Origin: Okeanomitos corallinicola TIOX110
GTDB lineage: Bacteria > Cyanobacteriota > Cyanobacteriia > Cyanobacteriales > Nostocaceae
Reading direction: 5' to 3'
Assembly: GCF_038050375.1 (NCBI RefSeq)
Contig: NZ_CP150886.1
Span: 4,815,318-4,879,317, forward strand
DNA: 64,000 bases
Made by a program: the position numbers and the translations under genes. A model generated the notes under the pieces. It searched no databases. It saw only the letters and a list, made by a program, of their open reading frames with translations, and was not told the origin of the DNA. Shown piece after piece: positions 55,018 to 64,000 of the stretch (position 1 is the first letter of the stretch; every line of letters begins with the position of its first letter).

Positions 55018-56260
55018 GCCGCGTTCCTCATGCTCCTTGCAGAATCAATTACTCAAGATGTGGTTACTGCTCTTTTGATCGAGCTATTTTTTCAACTAAC
55101 ATAGGCTTTTGGTTAATTTGCCTATGACAATTTAAGTTTTTTGGCCTCTACAAAAATGTAGAGTCTTTTACTTTCTTGATCAGTATCACTGAATGGTGAC
55201 TGACTGTGGGGAAGTAAAATTGGCCGCTGTTGCCGTTTTACACAATTTCTGATTGATTAGGAATGCAACCAGATGTATCTTCATCAATAAATTAACCATT
55301 CTCAACATATGTGTTATGTATATTGGTTTATTTACTTGTCAAGACTTTTCCGATTGTAGCCTGTTTCACAGAAATTGCACTCTTTTTGTGATTTAATCAC
55401 CAGTCCATTTACCAAGATGCAGCCACTTTTATCAAAAAGACATTAAAACCAACAGTCAAACCATTAAATCTTGTCAAAAACTTTTTGGTTTGGCAGTAGC
55501 TTTCTCATTAAATTGAAAGGTAGGCAGACTTGCTCCTGGAAGATTTGAGATTTAACTATTTTCCCATAGGGACAGAAAATTAAAGTCCCACTCAAGTTAG
55601 CAGTCTTGATGCACCCATATTTAGCATTCCTTCGTAAATTTTTGATTTCAGAGAGAAAAGCTGTGTTGGTCTGTGGGTACATAGGGTAATAGTGCAACGT
55701 TAATGGATCTTATTTTCTGGCACTAAGCTTTTTATATGCTATGCCAATTACCCGAACTAGGAGTTAAGGTTTTAGCGAAATTAGCCGATTGATAGATGAA
55801 TTGATTGCCAATTCTTTTCGACCTTATTAACACATTAGCGCACTGCGAAGATTTCAACCCTATGCAACTTGACAAACTGTTCTTACTGTATACAACGCTA
55901 TTTTAATCATTCGATAAATAATTTGTCATTGGTTATGCTGAACTATTTACTTACTGATGAAAAAAGTGCATTGAATACATATATTCTAATATTTTTACCA
56001 TAACGGTATATGAAAATATTAGCAAATATTTCTGTGTTTATTACATGAATAATTTTATACTGATAATTGTTCAAGGTTGATTTTATATAAATTATACAAA
56101 TTTAGAAGTTTTCATACTGTAGTTTGTATCATATATGACTTGTATCTGCAAAAGGTTTCCGAAGACAGGGGCAGGAGGAAAGATTTTTAGTGAAAAATAA
56201 AGCCTTTTTGCTTTGCTTGATCGGGTTTACATTCCTGCCTAAACCTTTCTCCTCCCTCCT
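55018..56260. other. 1.24-kb intergenic region between sigA and gyrB
   Basis: Both flanking genes are on the minus strand, so this holds the sigA leader and promoter and the gyrB 3' end. A short hairpin CTCTAC/GTAGAG (55146-55163) lies in the sigA leader. One frame (55464-55697, 77 codons) has no family resemblance and is not called. A gyrB terminator is seen at 56192-56214. The large size suggests long-range control of sigA, but no specific site is recognised. Confidence 0.55.
56192..56214 (-). terminator. Terminator of gyrB
   Basis: On the minus strand, AAAGC-N5-GGCTTT is followed by TATTTTT. It lies about 47 bases after the gyrB stop. The stem is short. Confidence 0.5.
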
Positions 56261-58246
<1,986 letters not shown>

Positions 58247-58383
58247 TCAAAATCACCCCAAGATTATAACACAAAAGCCTTGATGCCGTCCCTAGCACAA
58301 TTTAAGAACAAATTTATATAAGGGATGGAGTCAAGTCAAAAGTTAAAATTAAAGAACTTCTACAGAACTTCTACATATTCGTA

Positions 58384-59280
58384 ATGACTAAATTAATTGT
58401 AATTTGTGGAGCGACAGCGACGGGTAAATCTGGATTAGCTTTGAGTTTAGCGCAAAAACTAGGTTCTGTAATTTTGAGTGCTGATTCTCGCCAAGTGTAC
58501 CGTGAATTTGACATTGGTACTGCTAAACCGACGTTAGCAGAACAGAAGTTAGTTCCCCATTATTTGATAGATGTTTGTGAACCAACAGAGATAATGACAG
58601 TAGCAGATTATCAGGAACAAACACAAAAGTTAATTGGTAATTTGGGAGTTTCTCCTGTGTTGTTAGTTGGTGGTACTGGTTTATATATACGTTCTATTGT
58701 CAAAGGGATGAAAATTCCTAGAGTTTCACCACAACCAGAATTGCGATCGCAATTAGAATCTTTAGGACAACATCAACTTTACCCGATGTTGCAACAAGTT
58801 GATCCGATTTCTGCTGAGAAAATTCATGCTCACGACTTAGTGCGGACTTTAAGAGCATTAGAAGTTTACTATGTTACGGGATATCCAATGTCTGCACAAC
58901 AGGGAGAAAACCCACCCAATTATCCAATTTTACAGATTTATTTAGATTGTGAATCGGAAATTTTAGATATGAGGATTCGCAGACGGACAGAACAAATGAT
59001 AGCAAATGGTTTAGTAGCAGAAGTTGAATATTTGTCTAAGAAATATGGTGTTGATTTACCGTTATTAAATACTTTAGGCTATCAAGAAATCAAGCAATAT
59101 TTAGCAGGTGAAACTTCTTTAGAAGCAGCTACTGATTTAATTGCTTTACATACTAGACAATTTGCCAAACGTCAACGTACTTGGTTTAGGCAAACTCCAG
59201 GAATTGAATCTTTCAATGTTAATGATTTAGATTTATTAGAGAATATTTGGCAGAGAATACAAAACTTTATGGTAGATTAA
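58384..59280 (+). CDS. miaA: tRNA dimethylallyltransferase
   Basis: MiaA adds a dimethylallyl group to A37 of tRNAs that read codons starting with U. The 298 residues have the P-loop GATATGKSGLAL (about 8-19), the SADSRQVYREFDIGTAKP block, VGGTGLYIRSI and the C-terminal RQFAKRQRTWFRQ. Length is normal. It starts at ATG 58384, divergent from gyrB. The companion MiaB is not nearby. Confidence 0.95.
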   Translation: MTKLIVICGATATGKSGLALSLAQKLGSVILSADSRQVYREFDIGTAKPTLAEQKLVPHYLIDVCEPTEIMTVADYQEQTQKLIGNLGVSPVLLVGGTGLYIRSIVKGMKIPRVSPQPELRSQLESLGQHQLYPMLQQVDPISAEKIHAHDLVRTLRALEVYYVTGYPMSAQQGENPPNYPILQIYLDCESEILDMRIRRRTEQMIANGLVAEVEYLSKKYGVDLPLLNTLGYQEIKQYLAGETSLEAATDLIALHTRQFAKRQRTWFRQTPGIESFNVNDLDLLENIWQRIQNFMVD

Positions 59281-59323
59281 CGACCAGCAAAAAAATCAGA
59301 TATTGATTTAACCATCAATAACA

Positions 59324-59506
59324 ATGGATATATTTTACAGAAGCATCTTTTTGTTAGGTGGTTTATGTTTTGTAGGCATTGGTATTTTTTTTCTAATGCT
59401 ATGGTTACAAAAAATTAATTTATACTATTTGTTAGGTTCTTCTTTCTTCGTCATATCTCCCATAAAAATATTATTAGGTTTAGCTTGTGTTCTTTTTCTC
59501 GCTTGA
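59324..59506 (+). CDS. Possible small membrane protein
   Basis: The 60-codon frame starts at an ATG 43 bases after miaA and gives two hydrophobic segments (IFLLGGLCFVGIGIFFLML and SPIKILLGLACVLFLA). The last 82 bases lie opposite the 3' end of the beta-helix gene. No ribosome-binding site is obvious and no family is recognised. It may be spurious; listed because the first part lies in otherwise empty DNA. Confidence 0.25.
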   Translation: MDIFYRSIFLLGGLCFVGIGIFFLMLWLQKINLYYLLGSSFFVISPIKILLGLACVLFLA

Positions 59507-60900
59507 GGATTAGTTTTTGAATTACTCTGTTGAGATGAATCTTTTTGATTAACTTGATCGGAATTTATCGAGTTATTAACAGGGGAACTGTGTTGAAATA
59601 ACGGATTGATAGTAGGTGAATTATTAACTTCAGATACAGGAGGAATATTCTGCTGTTTACTTTCTATTTGACTAGAATTAAACTGCTCAAAAATAGGATT
59701 AATAGATGATTGCTGTTGAGAATTATTAGTAGTTTCAATTTGTGATGTTTGATTTTTTTGTTGATTAGTATTATCTATTTTTAACGAGAAAATTGGATTT
59801 GGTTTAACTTCTATATAAGTTCTATGTGTAGTTATAGATTCATTATTTTTTTCTATTTTTACAGAATTATTTTGTAGTAAAGTTTCAGCTTTTTCAGTAG
59901 GTTGATTAATTATTAATTTCGGTTCTGATACCGATTCTTTTTCAGAAACATCAATTATATTTATATTCTGTGATGTGATTTCCTCTACAAAACTTGACCA
60001 AGATTCTGCTTCCCAAATCACATCATTATCAATTGCTGAAGTATTTGGTTCTAGTAAAGAGACAATGTGAGCAGTTAGAGAAATTCTTCGTTTTAGATTA
60101 GCAGAAACCAAATAAATACTACCATTAATTAAAGTATCCTGTGGCAGTTTTTCTATATGAATGTTAATTTCATTTTTGCCAGGAATTAGCTGAAGATTAT
60201 TAAAATCAATTCCTGATATTTCTGAGATAATTTGACATTGAACAGGAACAATAACACGGCAGATAAAGTTATATTCTTTTCCATAAGCAATTCTTCCTAT
60301 ATTTAGAACAGATGGATATTGCCATTCACCTTCTTCTTCAGATAAACCCATGACTGAACCTCTGACTTCAATATTTTCAAAGTTTAAGTTTTTGACAGAC
60401 TTAACCAAAATTGCACAATTATTTTCAGAATTATCAATTTCCGTTTCTCCTGTTACTTCAATTTTCAGGTTACGAATAGTTACTTGTTCGGAACTAATAG
60501 ATAAAACAGGCCCTTTAGTAGCCCAAATAGTCGCTCCTTTTCCATCTAAGACTACAGGATGATTAATGATAATTGGTCCGGTGTATTCGCCATTAGGAGG
60601 CCATAGTGATAATGTGGCATTTGCTTGTAGTTCATTTAGTTGATCTTGTAAAGTCTTTGGTACAGATTTATAAGTAGGTGTGTTAATCGGAGTTTCTATT
60701 TTTTCAAATTTTTCAATGCTAGTAGAATTAGAAGTTTCTAAAATTGATTCTTCTAGGTTTTCTGGTTGAATGTGATGAGTTTCTATTTTTGGACTTGGAG
60801 ATTCAATAACCTGTTTTTGCTTTTGATTAATATTTTGATTCTCATTAGTCTGATTAGACTGACTTAGCCATTGTTTTAATTGTTCTAGGATGCTAAACAT
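59425..60900 (-). CDS. Beta-helix domain protein with long disordered tail
   Basis: The 491 residues have a Gln/Asn/Ser-rich start (1-85), a parallel beta-helix or pectate-lyase-like part (about 90-200; SLWPPNGEYTGPIIINHPVVLDG, ISSEQVTIRNLKIEV), a beta-sandwich-like part (about 200-280; ICRVIVPVQCQIISEISG) and a long low-complexity tail rich in Asn, Gln, Ser and Thr with repeated NPIF/NPLF motifs. It follows the kinase gene by 11 bases in the same operon. The function is unknown; the tail could be a phosphorylation target of the neighbouring kinase. Confidence 0.65.
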   Translation of the reverse strand: MFSILEQLKQWLSQSNQTNENQNINQKQKQVIESPSPKIETHHIQPENLEESILETSNSTSIEKFEKIETPINTPTYKSVPKTLQDQLNELQANATLSLWPPNGEYTGPIIINHPVVLDGKGATIWATKGPVLSISSEQVTIRNLKIEVTGETEIDNSENNCAILVKSVKNLNFENIEVRGSVMGLSEEEGEWQYPSVLNIGRIAYGKEYNFICRVIVPVQCQIISEISGIDFNNLQLIPGKNEINIHIEKLPQDTLINGSIYLVSANLKRRISLTAHIVSLLEPNTSAIDNDVIWEAESWSSFVEEITSQNINIIDVSEKESVSEPKLIINQPTEKAETLLQNNSVKIEKNNESITTHRTYIEVKPNPIFSLKIDNTNQQKNQTSQIETTNNSQQQSSINPIFEQFNSSQIESKQQNIPPVSEVNNSPTINPLFQHSSPVNNSINSDQVNQKDSSQQSNSKTNPQARKRTQAKPNNIFMGDMTKKEEPNK

Positions 60901-60911
60901 GAGTTTTTTAG

Positions 60912-62345
60912 TTATAGTTTTAGTATTTGTACTTCTACCATTCTGCCATGAGGATCTTGAGAAAGTCGGAATGAAATTCCATCCTTTAACTCAATAGCTT
61001 GTCCTGCTTGTCCTGGTTGGGGAGCAGGTGCAACTTGACTACCACCAGGAGAAGTAAGAGAAGTTAAATTTTGATTGATTAATAACCATTTTCCTTCATG
61101 AAAAATACAATGGGCTTGAGGAGTTTTATCAACTTCTTCACCAGGAAAAATATTACTAAAGGCGTGCCACTTAAATAGATTAATTTCATGGTAAATAACC
61201 AACTGTGTATCTAATGTCCATTGACCAGGACGACGTTCTGAACGTAATCTTAAAATAGGTATAGTTCCTTTAGGTTTAGAGCTACAAAATGGACACTTTA
61301 CATTAGATGTGTCATGTAGAATAAACCAATGACTGGAACAATAAGAATTGTGGCATGGGTGAAGTAAATCACAGGTTTTAATTAGGGCGCGTTCCCATTC
61401 AATAGCCGCTGGACGTTCATTTACTGAGTGTAAACCTTTAATAAATGCCTTTTGAAATAGATTACTCAAATGAGGACCCAAAGCGGTAAATGGGATTTTT
61501 AAATCTGGAGGTTTATTAGATGAGTCGTGGGGATTTTCAATAAATAATGCTTTCAATCCCATTTCTAAACGTTCTTGCTCTTCTGCGGAAGCTGCGGGAT
61601 AGGTTTTTGGTCCGTCTAGGGGATGTCTTCCTAATAAATATTGATAAATCAAAACAGCTAAGGCGTGTTGATCTGTAGTTGCGGAAGGACTTTGACGTTT
61701 AGGGTCTTTAAGTGGTAAATGAATAGTAGCTAAAACTTCTGGTGCAATGTATCCTCTTGTCCCTAAAACATCGGGTGGGAATAAACCAGGAACAACTAAA
61801 GAATCAATATCAATTACTATACATTGTCCAGAAATAGGGTCAATTAATACATTTTTGTTTGATAAATCAGAGTGTGCTAAACCTGCTTGATGTAAACGTC
61901 TGACAGAACGTGCTAAACGAATACAAATTGGTAAATAGTTAATCCAATTACCTTGTTCTTCCGGAGGTAACATAGAACGTGGTTTTGGTCTAACAAACCA
62001 GGTACTTTCTTTTTCTTTACCTGTTAAAAAACCTGTTTCAAAAAAGTAATTAGCTGGGTAAGTAGGGGTGATAATTCCTAATTGTGGTTTAACAACTATG
62101 GCTGTCGGCCAGCAAAATAATTGTTTAAAGTATTCACCAGTTTTATCAATTGTGGGATTAAAAGCACCTAAAATTTTCTCTAATCGTTGCATCCGATTCA
62201 CATCTGAACCAGCATCTTGATCTTTGTAGAAACAAATTACTGATGATTTATCAGCGGTAAAGTAAACTTGTTTCATTGCTCCTTCACCGATCATATCTGG
62301 CAGGTATTCAATAGTGCTACCATCTGCGAGAGTTGCTATTTCCAT
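60912..62345 (-). CDS. Atypical Ser/Thr protein kinase with zinc-ribbon-like and beta domains
   Basis: The 477 residues have a kinase-like domain (about 1-320): glycine loop IGEGAMKQVYF, Lys in VICFYKD, catalytic loop LAHSDLSNKNVLID, a DFG-equivalent VIDIDSLV and GTRGYIAPEVL. A Cys/His cluster follows (C/H/C in HPCHNSYCSSHW and CPFCSSK, about 335-360) and then a beta-rich C-terminus (GGSQVAPAPQPGQ, IELKDGISFRLS). This matches the kinases of TerY-PP2C-kinase triads. The PP2C gene ends two bases before it; the beta-helix gene follows. Confidence 0.8.
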   Translation of the reverse strand: MEIATLADGSTIEYLPDMIGEGAMKQVYFTADKSSVICFYKDQDAGSDVNRMQRLEKILGAFNPTIDKTGEYFKQLFCWPTAIVVKPQLGIITPTYPANYFFETGFLTGKEKESTWFVRPKPRSMLPPEEQGNWINYLPICIRLARSVRRLHQAGLAHSDLSNKNVLIDPISGQCIVIDIDSLVVPGLFPPDVLGTRGYIAPEVLATIHLPLKDPKRQSPSATTDQHALAVLIYQYLLGRHPLDGPKTYPAASAEEQERLEMGLKALFIENPHDSSNKPPDLKIPFTALGPHLSNLFQKAFIKGLHSVNERPAAIEWERALIKTCDLLHPCHNSYCSSHWFILHDTSNVKCPFCSSKPKGTIPILRLRSERRPGQWTLDTQLVIYHEINLFKWHAFSNIFPGEEVDKTPQAHCIFHEGKWLLINQNLTSLTSPGGSQVAPAPQPGQAGQAIELKDGISFRLSQDPHGRMVEVQILKL

Positions 62346-62347
62346 AA

Positions 62348-64000
62348 TTATACATCCTGATAAAGAACTACTAATGTGCGGTCGTCAAAAGAACCTTTTT
62401 GATAATAAGAATCCAGCCAAATTAATAACTTTTCTGCTGTTGACATATTCTGACATTGTTGACACATTGGTTCATCCATAATCCCAGCAGCTAACAGTGG
62501 TGGTGAAGCGACAACTTCAGCAACAGATTTATTTAATTCTTTGGCATAATCAGCCACAGAAGAAATTGATATTTTTTGAGGTTCATTATGTTGATGAGGA
62601 TCAATAATTCTTTCTACTATTGATTGGAAATTGTTTTTTACATCTCTAATACCGCTGAGACTTCCTAAAGGAGTTATTCTCAATTGTTCAACAATTTCAG
62701 ATTCATCAGGTTTAGAAATATTGATAATTTGATTTAAAACTAAATCTCCATAGAGTTCTAACATTGCCGGATCGTTAGGAAAATAATCATCAGCTACACC
62801 ATCAGTCATCACCATTAAACATTTAAGATTTCCAGGAAAGAAAAATGTTTTTTGAATGAGATTATTTTTTTCTAGTTTACTTTTAGATGTCAAAAACTCA
62901 GTTTGTCCTCCATAATCTCCACTGTCTGCTTTACCTAATAACTTTAGTCTTCCTTCTTGAGAAATAGCCGCTAACATTCCATCACCAACTTGACAAGTGA
63001 GAACAAAATTGTAACTTTCTTCTCCGACTTTAATAGTTGTATGTATTGCTAGGAGTAATGTAGCAGAAAAGTCTTTAATTTCCGCTTCTCTATTATCGAG
63101 AACTTTATAATAAGGTACAAAATTTTTACCTTCTTTAGCCTTATTTTCTACAGCATCATAAGCTTTCTGCATAGCTTCATGTAAGGTTTTTTGCACAAAT
63201 TCTATGTCTGCTCCTGGGAACTTCCAAGATGAATTTCTCTGAAGATCAGTAGATAACTGCTCTTTTGTCATGCGTTCTTGAATTTGGTGATTTTCAAGAG
63301 TATCAGTCAGATATTTTACTGCTGCTTGACAGGATTCTTTTGCACCAATACGAGATAATTTTTTAGACCCAGCACCATCGGATACTGCAATAATTGTCCA
63401 CTTATCTTTCACTGTAAATTCAAACCAATCATCGCAATTAGTGCCATTATGTTTGTGCATTTTTCCTCGCACTCTCGCACCAATCAAATTTAATCCTTCT
63501 GGGGATTTTTCTTGTTTAGAAATATATTCATCATACTTATCTGGTTCATTTTCTGGGATAGGAAGGTATTTCCATATTCCTATTGATGGGTTAACTTCTT
63601 GTATGGTTTTTTCGGGAATTTTGTTCTCGGTGACTTTTACATCATTTTTGGGAGTTTCAATTGTAGATGTTACAGTTTGTTCCTGTTCAGGTTTCCACGG
63701 AGCAATAGGTCCAATTGTAGGTTTAATTTGTGGAGTATTTTCTAAACTTTGTGGTAATTCTGTTTTTTGATTTTCATTTTCTAAATGACTTTTTAAAACT
63801 TCAGCAATAGCTGCGGATACCTTTGGTTTTAATTTATTTTGTATAATAAGTTTCCAAAATTGGATATCATCTTCTTTAATTGTATCATTGGTTAACCGAT
63901 CTAAAATTTGAGTCCATAGCTTATTGATTTCTGATATTTCTAGTTGATCATCTGTTGATAATTTTTGAGCATTAACACCAAATCTATTAAGAAGAGATTG
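62348..64000 (-). CDS. PP2C-type protein phosphatase with N-terminal extension (runs off window)
   Basis: The PP2C domain (from about 63487 down) shows CDDWFEFTVKD, VSDGAGSKK, GDGML, MTDGVADDYF and SFDDRTLVVLY, covering the metal-binding aspartates. The frame stays open upstream to 64000 with no start codon used: it encodes 171 more residues, first a helical stretch (EISEINKLWTQILDRLTN) and then a Pro/Thr/Glu-rich linker with IGPIAPWKPEQ. The TTG at 63487 is therefore not the true start; the gene is at least 550 codons and partial. It is the first visible gene of the kinase operon. Confidence 0.85.
   Translation of the reverse strand, partial: QSLLNRFGVNAQKLSTDDQLEISEINKLWTQILDRLTNDTIKEDDIQFWKLIIQNKLKPKVSAAIAEVLKSHLENENQKTELPQSLENTPQIKPTIGPIAPWKPEQEQTVTSTIETPKNDVKVTENKIPEKTIQEVNPSIGIWKYLPIPENEPDKYDEYISKQEKSPEGLNLIGARVRGKMHKHNGTNCDDWFEFTVKDKWTIIAVSDGAGSKKLSRIGAKESCQAAVKYLTDTLENHQIQERMTKEQLSTDLQRNSSWKFPGADIEFVQKTLHEAMQKAYDAVENKAKEGKNFVPYYKVLDNREAEIKDFSATLLLAIHTTIKVGEESYNFVLTCQVGDGMLAAISQEGRLKLLGKADSGDYGGQTEFLTSKSKLEKNNLIQKTFFFPGNLKCLMVMTDGVADDYFPNDPAMLELYGDLVLNQIINISKPDESEIVEQLRITPLGSLSGIRDVKNNFQSIVERIIDPHQHNEPQKISISSVADYAKELNKSVAEVVASPPLLAAGIMDEPMCQQCQNMSTAEKLLIWLDSYYQKGSFDDRTLVVLYQDV

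Noticed and set aside
55464-55697. 77-codon minus-strand frame in the sigA-gyrB gap
   Set aside because: No family and no start context; the composition is that of non-coding DNA.
63441-63770. 109-codon plus-strand frame at the right edge
   Set aside because: It lies opposite the N-terminal extension of the PP2C gene, which has a coherent protein in the other strand.

Overview
The window comes from a cyanobacterium, most likely a filamentous Nostocales member of the Anabaena/Dolichospermum/Aphanizomenon type. The evidence is an allophycocyanin alpha-B gene (apcD), a helical carotenoid protein next to a C-terminal-domain OCP homologue, a high-light-inducible protein, a 390-residue SigA, a TftA-type two-domain amidase, scattered HIP1 palindromes (GCGATCGC, e.g. 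1416-1423 and 2417-2424) and AT-rich sequence with wide intergenic gaps. No tRNA or rRNA gene and no CRISPR array was recognised. The assignment to a genus is inference.

Layout. 1-5.3 kb: end of a histidine kinase, a lipoprotein, apcD, rlmD, an anti-sigma-like ATPase and two small proteins. 5.4-12.6 kb: asnS, a 1069-residue surface or secreted beta-propeller/cadherin protein, a long gap with repeats, and a two-domain peptidoglycan amidase that lacks expected active-site residues. 12.7-18.4 kb: dnaG facing a compact ureE-ureF-ureG-formamidase-acetyltransferase operon, then a DUF2267 protein. 18.4-21.5 kb: cysK between two long gaps; the first holds a strong orphan terminator, the second a fold-back element. 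21.5-26 kb: small unknown genes, a flavin monooxygenase operon and a solo TnpB. 26-34.8 kb: sdhA, several small proteins, a PPP-type phosphatase, an M48 protease, ftsE and a WecB/TagA/CpsF glycosyltransferase. 35-39.9 kb: a signalling module (NarL-type regulator, REC-GAF-PP2C phosphatase, anti-sigma-type ATPase), then the carotenoid-protein pair. 40-43.5 kb: queG, a HAD phosphatase and a three-gene cassette of unknown function. 43.8-49.3 kb: a MacAB-type exporter with a TetR regulator and a secreted TPR protein. 50-59.3 kb: CheY-like regulator, GyrA/ParC-type subunit, Hlip, sigA, gyrB, miaA. 59.4-64 kb: beta-helix protein, atypical Ser/Thr kinase and PP2C phosphatase; the phosphatase gene runs off the window edge.

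How they fit together. Light handling is represented by apcD, the HCP/CTDH pair and the Hlip, the last with a candidate RpaB-type (HLR1) site. Nitrogen acquisition is represented by ureEFG with a formamidase/acetamidase. Regulation by protein phosphorylation recurs: two anti-sigma-type ATPases, one next to a SpoIIE phosphatase, and a separate kinase/PP2C cluster at the right edge.

The best candidates for undescribed biology are the three-gene cassette at 41.7-43.5 kb, the kinase/PP2C/beta-helix cluster at the right edge, a pair of 120-bp inverted-repeat elements (one abutting the rlmD start codon), the orphan plus-strand terminators near 1.2 and 19.4 kb, and the degenerate amidase. Functions of the unknown genes are not guessed at. 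Where an ATG and a good ribosome-binding site lay downstream of an alternative start, the ATG was chosen (apcD, gyrB, the Hlip, sdhA and others).
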